From assembly GCA_023700245.1 (NCBI GenBank), contig JAJPRE010000007.1, positions 1 through 64,000 on the forward strand: DNA of 64,000 bases, written 5' to 3'. Below are positions 16,979-25,397 of the stretch, one piece after another. A program made the position numbers and the translations under genes. This DNA is from Candidatus Thalassarchaeaceae archaeon. Its GTDB lineage: Archaea; Thermoplasmatota; Poseidoniia; Poseidoniales; Thalassarchaeaceae. Each line of letters opens with the position of its first letter. Positions within the stretch are counted from its first letter, which is position 1. The notes beneath the pieces were generated by a model. The model was not told where the DNA came from and searched no databases. It saw only the letters and a list, made by a program, of their open reading frames with translations.

Positions 16979-18475
16979 TTATATTCCATAAAGATCCTTT
17001 ATCTTATTTTTTAAATAATCTATAAATTCATCAGACGATGGTGGTGAACCGGTGGCTTCTTCTATCAGTAAGGCGGGTTCTAGAATACTTCCTCTGGAAT
17101 GTATATTCTCTCTCATCCAATCTAACAATGATGAGAAATCTCCTTCTTTAATTTGACTTTCTAAATCTCCCAAGTCTTTCCTTGCAGTAGTTAAAAGTTG
17201 AGCAGAATATAAATTACCCAACGTATAAGTTGGGAAATAACCAAATGCACCCATTGACCAATGAACATCTTGCAATACTCCTAATGTATCATTAGGTGGA
17301 ATAACACCTAAAAATTCTTCATACATATTATTCCATACTTTTGGTAAATCATCAACTTCTATGTCTCCACTGATCAACATCTTTTCTATTTCATATCTTA
17401 TCATTATGTGGAGATTATAGGTTGCTTCGTCAGCCTCAACTCGAATTAAACTAGGCTCTATTAAATTCACTGAACGCCAAAGATCTTCTGGGGTAACACC
17501 TATCATATTATCAGGAAAACATTCTGCCCACAATGGTAGCGACCATTCGCAAAATGCCAAAGATCTACCAATCTGATTTTCCCATAATCTACTTTGACTT
17601 TCATGAATTCCAAGGCCATTTGCCTTTCCTGCTGGTTGAAAATCTAATGCTCTCGGCCTTCCTTGTTCGTATAGGCCGTGCCCTGTTTCATGCATTGAAC
17701 CATAGAGAGAACCAAACGGTTCAGTCGCTGAGTACCTTGTTGTCCATCTTACATCATCAGGATTAGGCCCTCCGCAAAATGGATGTGTAGAAGCATCTCT
17801 TCTACCAGCATCAAAATCAAAACCTATTGATTCAGAGACTTTTTGACTTAGGGATTCTTGCCCTCGTTGAATCCAAGTACTTCTTTCAACCCATTCCATA
17901 TTAGGTCTCTTGCCGTTGTCCATCACAGATTTAATCAGTGGAGCAACACTTTCTCTTAAGTTAGTAAATAATGGGTCTAATCTAGATACAGTGAGTCCGG
18001 ATTCATAATTATCAAGTAAAGCATCATATCGCAATTCTTCATATCCTAAATAATCCGCCTCTTGCCTAACTAAATCTATCATTTTCTTCAAGTCATCTCT
18101 AAATATTGAAAAATCATCTTTTGCACGTGCCTCGGTCCATGTTACCATGGACTTAGATCTATGTTTTGCGACTTCAATTACAAATTTAGTAGGTAATTTT
18201 GTTGCTTTATCATATGATTTTCTGATTAATCTTAGATTACCTGATTGAACCTCATTTAATTTCTCATCATTCTCCAATTCTATTAAGAGCTCACCAATTC
18301 GTAAATCCGTCATTTTAAGATGGCCACTAGAAGATAGCCATGCTAATTGTTCCGCCCTCAAAGTCGAAGCATTTGGAGGCATCATTACTTCCTGATCCCA
18401 GCTTAATAATCCACCAATTTGTTCTATTAAATCAATCTCTTTCATCTTATCCATCAATTCTGAGTAAGCAGACAC
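16979..18475 (-). CDS. M32-family metallocarboxypeptidase (thermostable carboxypeptidase 1-like)
   Basis: 498-aa zinc carboxypeptidase that removes C-terminal amino acids from peptides. Family motifs are all present: the active-site HETGH (in SMHETGHGLYEQG), GIHESQSRLWEN, DVRWTTRY and the N-terminal GGLLSWDQEVMMPP. There is no signal peptide, so it acts on peptides in the cytoplasm. The start is GTG at 18475 with ggaggt just upstream. It fits a peptide-consuming lifestyle. Confidence 0.95.
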   Translation of the reverse strand: MSAYSELMDKMKEIDLIEQIGGLLSWDQEVMMPPNASTLRAEQLAWLSSSGHLKMTDLRIGELLIELENDEKLNEVQSGNLRLIRKSYDKATKLPTKFVIEVAKHRSKSMVTWTEARAKDDFSIFRDDLKKMIDLVRQEADYLGYEELRYDALLDNYESGLTVSRLDPLFTNLRESVAPLIKSVMDNGKRPNMEWVERSTWIQRGQESLSQKVSESIGFDFDAGRRDASTHPFCGGPNPDDVRWTTRYSATEPFGSLYGSMHETGHGLYEQGRPRALDFQPAGKANGLGIHESQSRLWENQIGRSLAFCEWSLPLWAECFPDNMIGVTPEDLWRSVNLIEPSLIRVEADEATYNLHIMIRYEIEKMLISGDIEVDDLPKVWNNMYEEFLGVIPPNDTLGVLQDVHWSMGAFGYFPTYTLGNLYSAQLLTTARKDLGDLESQIKEGDFSSLLDWMRENIHSRGSILEPALLIEEATGSPPSSDEFIDYLKNKIKDLYGI

Positions 18476-18581
18476 GAACCTCCGAGATTGTTCTAAGACA
18501 CATAGGTTACGGATAGAGTCTTAATTTATTGACTTAATTAAACATCTTCTTTCAAAATACAATCAAATTTCCGAACTATTG

Positions 18582-20168
18582 ATGGTAGATTATGATTCGC
18601 GTAAATCAATGGTCAGCAGTGATGTCCGCGTCAACATTTCTGTGACAGATAGAATTTTACTTCATTTATGGGAACAAGATCACCAAGCTGATCATTATTT
18701 AGTAACATATGAAATGACAAGACCTGGAATAGCAGAAGTTTGTGCATTACATCCACCAAATGTATCTAGATCAATGAGGGATATTATTTCTGAAGGATGG
18801 GCAACTGAACATACGAGGTCAATCAGAGGAGTTGACCGAAGGCAAAAAACATGGCAATTATCTGATGATGGACGGCATGCAATTTCCGAGAAGATGTCTC
18901 AACTTCGATCAACAAAAGTATTACTCAGGGGACGGGATAATAATCTTCTTGAAATAAGGGCAGACGAAGCATCTTTGAATCTAAAAGCAAATCTCACACT
19001 ACTACAAATCTTAATGCATGCACAACATGAAGGCGTTCTTAATTTTGGAGACATTAGATTTGGAACAATAATTAATTCAGATGAAAATATAAGACCTGGC
19101 TCAATTAGTATGTTATCTGGAGCTCATTCAACATATCATACTCGTCCCCCAGATACTCGAACTGTCCATGGGCGAAAACTCGAAAAAGATGGAATAAGTA
19201 AATGGTATAAATCCCAAACTCCTTTATTTGTTCTATCAGGTATAGCGGGTTGCGGTAAAACTACTTTAGTATCGTTTTGGATTGATGATGTGTTAAAAAA
19301 TAATCAAGAAACAGAAATTATGTATTATCCTTGTCAACCTTGGGACACAACACTTGGAATAGCCACTAGTATATTGCATCGCTTTGGTATACGTTCACCA
19401 GGTAAATCACAGGACCCATATGGCGTCTTAGAGGCAATACCTCTTAAACCAGGAATGGATTTTAATTTAGATTTATACAGGCGTAGAGTTACAGCCCATT
19501 TATTGGATAAAAAAGGCCTTAGAAAAGATAATCTTAATCAAATTCTTATAATTTTAGATGATGTACATAATATTGATTCTTCTGGACAGAACTTTTTTGG
19601 TATGCTATTACAAATTGCTGAAGATACAAATATTCGACTCTTGATGATATCTAGAAAAAATTTAAGTTTTTATGATCGTAGAGATGTGCATACCCGTAAT
19701 CGTGTAAGTGAATTTACACTTTCAGGACTTTCTGTTGAAGAAATAACTGTTTGGCTCAATACATTACCATTATCAAAAAATGCCCCTATAGTGGAAATCT
19801 ATCAGGCTACAGGAGGACACCCTCTTGCTTTAGAATTATTAGAATTATATGGTCAGATATTACATGATGATTGGTTGAGATTTTTGGATGAAGAAATCCT
19901 GAATGTATTGCCAAATGATCATAGAGAAATATTGGCCCTTCTTGCAGTATCTGATCGACCAGTTCCTTGGAAGATTCTAGCAGATGCAGCAGACTTTAGT
20001 GGAAAGCCTCCAACTCAAATTATTGAACGAGGATTGATGCTCGAACTTACCGAAGGAATGTGGATACATGAAGCCCTAAGGTCAAGATTACTTAGGGAAG
20101 TAGGAGTCACAAACGAAATTAGATTAAAGAAATTAAAGAATGCTAGATTAAGACATATGTCGATCTAA
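18582..20168 (+). CDS. Winged-helix STAND/AAA NTPase
   Basis: 528 aa. An N-terminal winged-helix domain (about residues 18-105: DRILLHLWEQ, PPNVSRSMRDIISEGWATE, WQLSDDGRHAI) is followed by a P-loop NTPase with Walker A SGIAGCGKTT near residue 220 and Walker B LIILDDVHN near 322. A TGGHPLALELLELYG segment, typical of STAND proteins, comes next, then a C-terminal helical/winged region. Such proteins are usually signal-sensing transcription regulators or switches. The target is unknown. The track begins at a TTG; ATG 18582 is the next codon. No ribosome binding site is obvious. The 3' end overlaps the convergent thioredoxin gene by 21 bases. Confidence 0.78.
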   Translation: MVDYDSRKSMVSSDVRVNISVTDRILLHLWEQDHQADHYLVTYEMTRPGIAEVCALHPPNVSRSMRDIISEGWATEHTRSIRGVDRRQKTWQLSDDGRHAISEKMSQLRSTKVLLRGRDNNLLEIRADEASLNLKANLTLLQILMHAQHEGVLNFGDIRFGTIINSDENIRPGSISMLSGAHSTYHTRPPDTRTVHGRKLEKDGISKWYKSQTPLFVLSGIAGCGKTTLVSFWIDDVLKNNQETEIMYYPCQPWDTTLGIATSILHRFGIRSPGKSQDPYGVLEAIPLKPGMDFNLDLYRRRVTAHLLDKKGLRKDNLNQILIILDDVHNIDSSGQNFFGMLLQIAEDTNIRLLMISRKNLSFYDRRDVHTRNRVSEFTLSGLSVEEITVWLNTLPLSKNAPIVEIYQATGGHPLALELLELYGQILHDDWLRFLDEEILNVLPNDHREILALLAVSDRPVPWKILADAADFSGKPPTQIIERGLMLELTEGMWIHEALRSRLLREVGVTNEIRLKKLKNARLRHMSI

Positions 20169-20465
20169 CCAGGTATCCATAGCAGGTTTAGGCATTGCAC
20201 CAGTCATTTGCTCTACTACTTTCCCATTATGAAATAATAGCAGATTCGGAATACCCCTAACTCCATATTTTCCAGGTGTTAATGTATTTGTGTCAGTATT
20301 TACTTTTGCTATTGTAATATCACGTTGTTGTGCAATTTCTGACAATACAGGTGCAATCATCTTACAAGGTCCACACCAAGGAGCCCAAAAATCAACTAAT
20401 ACCCATTCGTTACCATTCGTAATCATATCAAAATCTGCATCGTTTACTTCAATAACTTGGCCCAT
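20148..20465 (-). CDS. trxA: Thioredoxin
   Basis: 105 aa, a complete classical thioredoxin: VLVDFWAPWCGPCKMIAPVL with the redox WCGPC motif near residues 30-34, and the cis-proline in GIPNLLLF. It reduces protein disulfides in the cytoplasm. The ATG start has taggtg upstream. It overlaps the end of the STAND gene on the opposite strand. No thioredoxin reductase is in the window. A perfect palindrome lies upstream of the start. Confidence 0.96.
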   Translation of the reverse strand: MGQVIEVNDADFDMITNGNEWVLVDFWAPWCGPCKMIAPVLSEIAQQRDITIAKVNTDTNTLTPGKYGVRGIPNLLLFHNGKVVEQMTGAMPKPAMDTWLDRHMS

Positions 20466-20492
20466 TATTACACCTACATCTCACTCGAGGCA

Positions 20493-20507
20493 TTGATAAC
20501 CTATCAA
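20493..20507. promoter_or_regulatory. Palindrome between divergent trxA and rpe
   Basis: TTGATA-ACC-TATCAA is a perfect 6-bp inverted repeat with a 3-base centre, 28 bases upstream of the trxA start and 80 bases upstream of rpe. Its size and position suit a dimeric repressor operator, but no regulator can be named. Confidence 0.3.
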
Positions 20508-20587
20508 CATGTGTCTTGAAATCAAGTATATTTAGTCAAATTCATTTACCGCCATCTATTGCCTAGCAAACAATCGAGGCTATTATT

Positions 20588-21268
20588 TTGGAAATTACTC
20601 CTAGCATTCTAACTGTAAACTTTTGTGAACTTGGTAAAACCTTAGATGAAGCTGTAGAAGCAGGAATAAAATGGATTCATATGGATGTTATGGACGGTAA
20701 CTGGGTAATTAACCGTACCATAACATTCGGCCCAGCATTAATTCGCTCTGTCAGGGATAGATTGGGTCCAAACATATTTATTGATTGCCATTTAATGATA
20801 ACTAATGCAGAAGAAACATGGAAGCAATATGCGAAAGCGGGCGTAAATATGATTATAGCACACTTTGAAGCAGTTGAAAATTTTGAAAAATTAATAACTG
20901 ATATACACGGTTATGGCATACAAGTAGGCTGCGTAATTAATCCTAGTACCGAACCTTCTGAAATAATTCATTTACTACCTAATTTAGATTTAATTCTCGT
21001 TATGTCAGTAGTTCCAGGTAAAGGCGGGCAATCATTTATGGATGAAGTTGAGGGCAAAGTACGTTATTTTAGAAATGCCATAGATAATCAAATATCTTCA
21101 GGAGGTTATGAAACAAAACTGATGATTGATGGGGGTATAAAAAATCATAATGCAGCAATAGTTTCTGATTGGGGAATAGATATAGCAGTAGTTGGATCAG
21201 GATTGATAAATGACCAGGGGACAATCAAAGCAAATCTTAATTCTATACATGCAGCTATCAATAAATAA
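20588..21268 (+). CDS. rpe: Ribulose-phosphate 3-epimerase
   Basis: 226-aa TIM-barrel enzyme interconverting ribulose-5-phosphate and xylulose-5-phosphate (pentose phosphate pathway). Visible are ITPSILTVNF, HMDVMDGNWVINRTITFGP, DCHLMI, SVVPGKGGQSF and the phosphate-binding DGGI. In the usual MDGxFVPN segment the sequence has NWVIN, a mild deviation. The start is TTG, with gagg about 10 bases upstream. The epimerase call is secure at family level; a related hexulose-phosphate epimerase is a less likely alternative. Confidence 0.9.
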   Translation: MEITPSILTVNFCELGKTLDEAVEAGIKWIHMDVMDGNWVINRTITFGPALIRSVRDRLGPNIFIDCHLMITNAEETWKQYAKAGVNMIIAHFEAVENFEKLITDIHGYGIQVGCVINPSTEPSEIIHLLPNLDLILVMSVVPGKGGQSFMDEVEGKVRYFRNAIDNQISSGGYETKLMIDGGIKNHNAAIVSDWGIDIAVVGSGLINDQGTIKANLNSIHAAINK

Positions 21269-21314
21269 ATTTCTACACCAAGAATTCAATAGTAACCTCC
21301 TGTTGTAGCAAACA

Positions 21315-21632
21315 ATGGTAACCGAACAATGGGTTGTTGATGAAGTTCTCAAGGTTGTTCCCGACGCAGATGTTTCAGTCACAGATTTACATAAAAGCGG
21401 AGATCACTTTCACGTCAGAATTATTTCTAATCAATACGAAGGTACTAGGCCGTTACAACGACAACGTCCAATTTTAAATCATTTCAAACAATTTATTACT
21501 CAGAATATAGTACACGCTTTAGATTTAAAGTGCATGACATTTGACCAAGCAAAGAAAAGTGGGGAAACCGCCTTTGACCCCCATGGCGCTGAGGTAGAAT
21601 TCTTCGGAGTTCATATAAGAAGAGAAAAATAG
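21315..21632 (+). CDS. bolA: BolA-family protein
   Basis: 105 aa with the BolA fold signature: DLHKSGDHFHVRIIS (the conserved His in the HFHV stretch), then a helix-strand region ending VHALDLKCMTFDQAK. BolA proteins form [2Fe-2S]-bridged heterodimers with CGFS monothiol glutaredoxins and act in iron-sulfur cluster delivery. Here a CGFS glutaredoxin follows 11 bases downstream, which strongly supports that role. The C-terminal ~25 residues extend beyond the minimal BolA domain. Confidence 0.9.
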   Translation: MVTEQWVVDEVLKVVPDADVSVTDLHKSGDHFHVRIISNQYEGTRPLQRQRPILNHFKQFITQNIVHALDLKCMTFDQAKKSGETAFDPHGAEVEFFGVHIRREK

Positions 21633-21643
21633 GAGTAAATAAA

Positions 21644-21970
21644 ATGAATTTTAATTGGACGCCAGAAGAATTACAAGATATAGTGGATAAAAATAGCGTT
21701 GTCCTTTTTATGAAGGGAACGCCAGAAGAACCTCGCTGCGGATTTAGCAATCGTGCTGCTTCAGTTCTAAATAAATTAGAACAACCTTACGCAAGTGTGA
21801 ATATTCTAACCGATCCTCGTGCAATACCTTCCGTATGCGCATGGTCGGATTTTCCCACAATGCCTCAAATATTCATAAATGGTGAATTGATTGGCGGTTC
21901 AGACATTGCTTTGGAATTATACGAAAGTGGCGAGTTACAAGAAATGATTTCTTTAAGTAAATCAGAATAA
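21644..21970 (+). CDS. grxD: Monothiol glutaredoxin (Grx4/CGFS type)
   Basis: 108 aa. The sequence runs VVLFMKGTPEEPRCGFSNRA, with the single-cysteine CGFS active site near residue 33, then the FPTMPQIFINGELIGGSD glutathione-binding segment with its cis-proline. CGFS glutaredoxins bind a labile [2Fe-2S] cluster with BolA. It forms an operon with bolA, with an aggagtaaataa ribosome binding site. It is probably also co-transcribed with the transporter gene 11 bases later. Confidence 0.94.
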   Translation: MNFNWTPEELQDIVDKNSVVLFMKGTPEEPRCGFSNRAASVLNKLEQPYASVNILTDPRAIPSVCAWSDFPTMPQIFINGELIGGSDIALELYESGELQEMISLSKSE

Positions 21971-21981
21971 GGTGACTTATT

Positions 21982-22911
21982 TTGTCGGACATTTCCGATC
22001 GAAAGGTCATGTCAATTGCCCTATTGGGTGCGGTTGCAATATCCTTTGCCCCAATATTCTATATGTTTTCTGAAGTGAATCCAGTCACTGGTGCATTTTT
22101 TAGAATGTTCTATGCACTTCCATTACTATTTATAATAGTAATAATTTTTAGTAAAAAAGATAACAGAACTAAAAAAACTCGGTTAATTGCTTTCTCGGCC
22201 GGTTTATTAATGGCACCTGATATGTTAGCATATTTTAGTGCTATGAAATTTATTGGCGTCGGAATTGCAACTCTTATTGGAAACTCACAAGTCATAATTG
22301 TGACCATAGTGTCTTGGAAGTTATTTGGAGAAAAACCCAATCCCGCAATTTTATTTTCTCTTCCAGTTGTATTATTTGGGCTATTTTTAATTTCAGGTAT
22401 ATCTGATGCAAATGCCTTTGGAACAAATCCAGTAAAAGGTGTTATTTTTGGAATCGCTGCAGCAATATTTTATTCTACATTCTTAGTTATATTTAGGTTT
22501 TCAAATAGGGAATTAGCCCCAGCAGCAAATGTTCAATTAGATGCTACTTTAGGTGCAGCCTTAGGATTACTTGTATTGGGATTTATGCCACTTTCTTCAA
22601 TTTCAATTGCACCAATTAATTTTGAATTTATATGGCCCGGGCACGGTTGGATCATTATACTAGCATTAACTTGCCAAGTTGCGGGCTGGATAGCCATAGC
22701 ATTTGCATTACCTAGATTACCTGCTGCTCATACTTCATTTGCCGTACTTCTTCAACCAATACTGTCACTGATCTGGGGAGTAATATTATTATCTGAGAAT
22801 CCCTCAATAAAACAAACAATTGGAATATTCTTAGTTTTACTGTCAATAATGGCTGTAACTATATTTGGAACCGTTGAAGATAGGAAAAATACATCATCTG
22901 AGATTAGTTAA
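21982..22911 (+). CDS. EamA/DMT-superfamily transporter
   Basis: 309 aa with about ten hydrophobic helices in two repeats of five, the EamA drug/metabolite transporter layout (SFAPIFYMFSEVNPVTGAFFRMFYALPL in the first repeat, LPRLPAAHTSFAVLLQPILSLIWGVILL in the second). It probably exports or takes up a small metabolite; the substrate cannot be read from sequence. The start is TTG with aaggtga upstream. It follows the BolA-Grx pair closely on the same strand. Confidence 0.88.
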   Translation: MSDISDRKVMSIALLGAVAISFAPIFYMFSEVNPVTGAFFRMFYALPLLFIIVIIFSKKDNRTKKTRLIAFSAGLLMAPDMLAYFSAMKFIGVGIATLIGNSQVIIVTIVSWKLFGEKPNPAILFSLPVVLFGLFLISGISDANAFGTNPVKGVIFGIAAAIFYSTFLVIFRFSNRELAPAANVQLDATLGAALGLLVLGFMPLSSISIAPINFEFIWPGHGWIIILALTCQVAGWIAIAFALPRLPAAHTSFAVLLQPILSLIWGVILLSENPSIKQTIGIFLVLLSIMAVTIFGTVEDRKNTSSEIS

Positions 22912-23068
22912 TTTAAATGTACAGGGCGAGAGATAAAAGCGAGGGGATGGGATGCACTCAGCGAGAACCTTACGGCCCCGTACGGTCACTGATACAAGAA
23001 GGTAATAATTAATCATTTTGTGAAAATAGTTAATTTTTTAGTTATATCTAGATAAAATATAATTTTTT
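22912..23068. other. Intergenic region with K-turn-like stem-loop
   Basis: This 157-base stretch separates the convergent EamA and methionine aminopeptidase genes. It is GC-rich from about 22920 to 23005, unlike its AT-rich flanks. Bases 22958-22992 fold as TCAG/CTGA, an asymmetric 5-by-2 internal loop (CGAGA opposite CA), ACC/GGT, one mismatch, and TACG/CGTA closed by GCCC. The asymmetric loop resembles a kink-turn on the + strand. No tRNA or complete C/D or H/ACA box set was found. Confidence 0.35.
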
Positions 23069-24082
23069 TTAAGCTATGGTCAATATTTCTGGGCCCCCAT
23101 CAGTCACTAATACTGTATGCTCATACTGACCAACAAAGCCTCCATCAACATCCTTTAATGCGGGATATACTTCTAGAAATCTAATTGAAGTTAATTTTTT
23201 AATTAAAGCATTCCATTTTTTATTCAAAGATTCTTCATCTTCCTCAGGAAACGGCTTCTCCAATAAAGGATATGCCCATCTTTCAGCAAATGGAAGTGTT
23301 TGATACCGCTCTTCAATGTATCTAGCCATAGTAGCTCCAAGTGGTTTTAACTTCCCTTTACTAAGTGCTTTACGAATTTTTACATCTCCAGTAACTCTTA
23401 GGATATTAGATGAGCCACTAGGAGCAACATTTTCAATCATTCCAGATTCTCCTGTAGTGTTAAAAGGTTCAACGGCATATAAACCACCTTTTTCCACGAC
23501 TCCATTGAAATTAGGATTATTTGGTCCACAATCATACATAGGAATTGATAATCCCGCATGCAAGTTCCATCTTTCCATTTGATGCCCACACAGATTTCTA
23601 ATCGGCTCAAATCCTGCATCCTTTGTAACCTGTCCAGCAGCTGCACCAATTTCATGCCAAGGTGTACCTGGATGCATTTTTTCAATTGCGGCATCTCTTG
23701 CTTCTTTGGCAGCCTTTATTTGATCAGTATGTTTTCCTTGAGATCCAACTTCTATTGTCATTGCATTATCTGCTATTGCTCCTTTAATATGTACTCCAAC
23801 ATCTAATTTGACCAAGTCTCCATTTTCAAAAACCATTCCCTTTTCCCATTCTTCCATGGGATCTTGAGAATGATTTGTAGTGTAATGGGCCGCTATATTG
23901 TTTACTGAAATTGTTACAGGAAAAGCCGCCTGACCTCCATGACGCCTGATAAAACGTTCAGCAGAGTCTATTACTTCAGACCAAGATTTTCCTTCAACAA
24001 TTTCGCCTTTGATACCCTCTAAAGTTCTACGAGCTACGTGTCCAGCGTCTCTCCATTGCTTGAGGTCTGATTCATCCACCAT
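23069..24082 (-). CDS. map: Methionine aminopeptidase, type 2
   Basis: 337 aa. It removes the initiator methionine from nascent proteins using two metal ions. Metal ligands are visible: KLDVGVHIKGAIADN (two Asp), NLCGHQMERW (His), YAVEPFNTTG (Glu) and GQYEHTVLV (Glu). The insertion between catalytic segments marks the archaeal/eukaryotic type 2 enzyme. The ATG start has aaaggagatt upstream. Its 5' end overlaps the Sua5-like gene by 49 bases on the same strand, suggesting translational coupling. Confidence 0.95.
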   Translation of the reverse strand: MVDESDLKQWRDAGHVARRTLEGIKGEIVEGKSWSEVIDSAERFIRRHGGQAAFPVTISVNNIAAHYTTNHSQDPMEEWEKGMVFENGDLVKLDVGVHIKGAIADNAMTIEVGSQGKHTDQIKAAKEARDAAIEKMHPGTPWHEIGAAAGQVTKDAGFEPIRNLCGHQMERWNLHAGLSIPMYDCGPNNPNFNGVVEKGGLYAVEPFNTTGESGMIENVAPSGSSNILRVTGDVKIRKALSKGKLKPLGATMARYIEERYQTLPFAERWAYPLLEKPFPEEDEESLNKKWNALIKKLTSIRFLEVYPALKDVDGGFVGQYEHTVLVTDGGPEILTIA

Positions 24083-24663
24083 TTTAGAATCTCCTTTGAA
24101 CTTACTATTCCTTCTCTCAATATGTCAATGTTCGACGACTTGAGTGGTCCACTGACAGTGTGCCATGATATCAAAGTACTGGGTATTTTATCTAAACATT
24201 CTCCTGAGTGCCCCATTACTTTATGTTCTGGAGTCGTCAATATGTGTGCTGCTTCTTTACAATTCAATAATGGCTCCACGCCACTTATATTAGCACTTGT
24301 TACAGTCAAAGGTCCAGTTTTTTCTAAAAGCCTCTTTGCATTTTTATCAGCTAAGAATCTAATTGCTACTTTACATCCTCCTAAACGTGAATCAAGTGGT
24401 TCAACGGCGTTCAGTATAATAGTTAGAGAACCATCAGGAAAATATCGTAAGATGTCTAATACGTCATTAGGGACATCAACTATCGATCTAGCTTGACCAA
24501 TATTCGCAACTCCGATACTTAGCGGTAAAGAACTATCTCTATTTTTGATTTTATATAAATTATCTAATGCCTTTGAATCAAGAATACATCCTAATGCAGG
24601 TTGTGTTGTTGTAGGATAAACTATACATTTACCTGATAAAACATGTTTTATCATTTCTTCCAT
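24034..24663 (-). CDS. Sua5/YciO/YrdC-family protein (threonylcarbamoyl-AMP synthase-like)
   Basis: 209 aa. The YrdC fold is clear: VYPTTTQPALGCILDSKALDNLYKIKNRDSSLPLSI, then GPLTVTSANISGVEPL. The typical enzyme makes threonylcarbamoyl-AMP, the first step of the universal t6A37 tRNA modification. The 'YPTTTQPALGC' stretch differs from the canonical YPTDTVYGLG, with T for D and PALGC for YGLG, so a YciO-type relative of different specificity is possible. The ATG start is preceded by aggtga, and it overlaps map downstream. Confidence 0.85.
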   Translation of the reverse strand: MEEMIKHVLSGKCIVYPTTTQPALGCILDSKALDNLYKIKNRDSSLPLSIGVANIGQARSIVDVPNDVLDILRYFPDGSLTIILNAVEPLDSRLGGCKVAIRFLADKNAKRLLEKTGPLTVTSANISGVEPLLNCKEAAHILTTPEHKVMGHSGECLDKIPSTLISWHTVSGPLKSSNIDILREGIVSSKEILKWWMNQTSSNGETLDT

Positions 24664-24671
24664 AAGTTCAC

Positions 24672-25247
24672 CTATTTGATATGTTTACGATTAAATGGCG
24701 GTAATGAGTATGTCTTTACAACGATGCTATTGACTTTTAAATCGATATTTGATTGGTGTGTATGCCGGTGTTTGATACTGGCTAAATCATATGCCCCTTT
24801 ATACAATCCAATTACTGGAATAAGATATATTAACTTATTTAGCACTCTTTTATCCCACATTTCACTTGTCATTTCAGAACCATCATCAGCGACAATTGCT
24901 AATCCAAATAACTTCTGTCCCAAAGATCTAGATAGGTAAATCCCTGAATATCTCCAATATAGCCAATGTGCACTAAAAATAACAAAAGCCATCATAATAG
25001 AATAATGAATATCAGTCGAAAGCCACATACTAATACTCCATGCATAGTAAATTTTTTGCTTTGTGATTAATAAAAGGATTGTTGTTATCACTATTACATC
25101 TAATACGAATGCTGCTAACCTATCAACTCTTGATGCTAATATAGTTCCTTCTGGAACGCTCCAATGGCCTTCTTTCTGTGAAACTATGGCTTTCGCTAAA
25201 TTTCCATTACCTGAATTGAGTGATATTGGGTTTTCATGATTACTCAT
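24672..25247 (-). CDS. RDD-family membrane protein
   Basis: 191 aa with three membrane helices and the RDD signature: RVDRLAAFVLDVIVI at the first helix and LGQKLFGLAIVADDG between later helices. The N-terminal ~35 residues are polar. Function of the family is poorly defined; proposed roles include transport or ion balance. It is 8 bases upstream of the Sua5-like gene on the same strand, with aggagat before its ATG. Confidence 0.85.
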   Translation of the reverse strand: MSNHENPISLNSGNGNLAKAIVSQKEGHWSVPEGTILASRVDRLAAFVLDVIVITTILLLITKQKIYYAWSISMWLSTDIHYSIMMAFVIFSAHWLYWRYSGIYLSRSLGQKLFGLAIVADDGSEMTSEMWDKRVLNKLIYLIPVIGLYKGAYDLASIKHRHTHQSNIDLKVNSIVVKTYSLPPFNRKHIK

Positions 25248-25397
25248 AACACATCTCCTGTTGATGCCAAGGTGTCTTCATCCTCAATGTTATGCATTAT
25301 AGATTTCAACAAATTTAAAGAAATATTAGTATCATAATCCCGTGATAATTATACGCAATGTTTCCGCGACTGTGAGTGTAAGGGGGGGCGTGGTAGT

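Noticed and set aside
22920-23005. Possible tRNA gene in the GC-rich intergenic stretch
   Set aside because: No acceptor pairing, no T-loop GGTTCRANNC and no anticodon arm could be placed on either strand.
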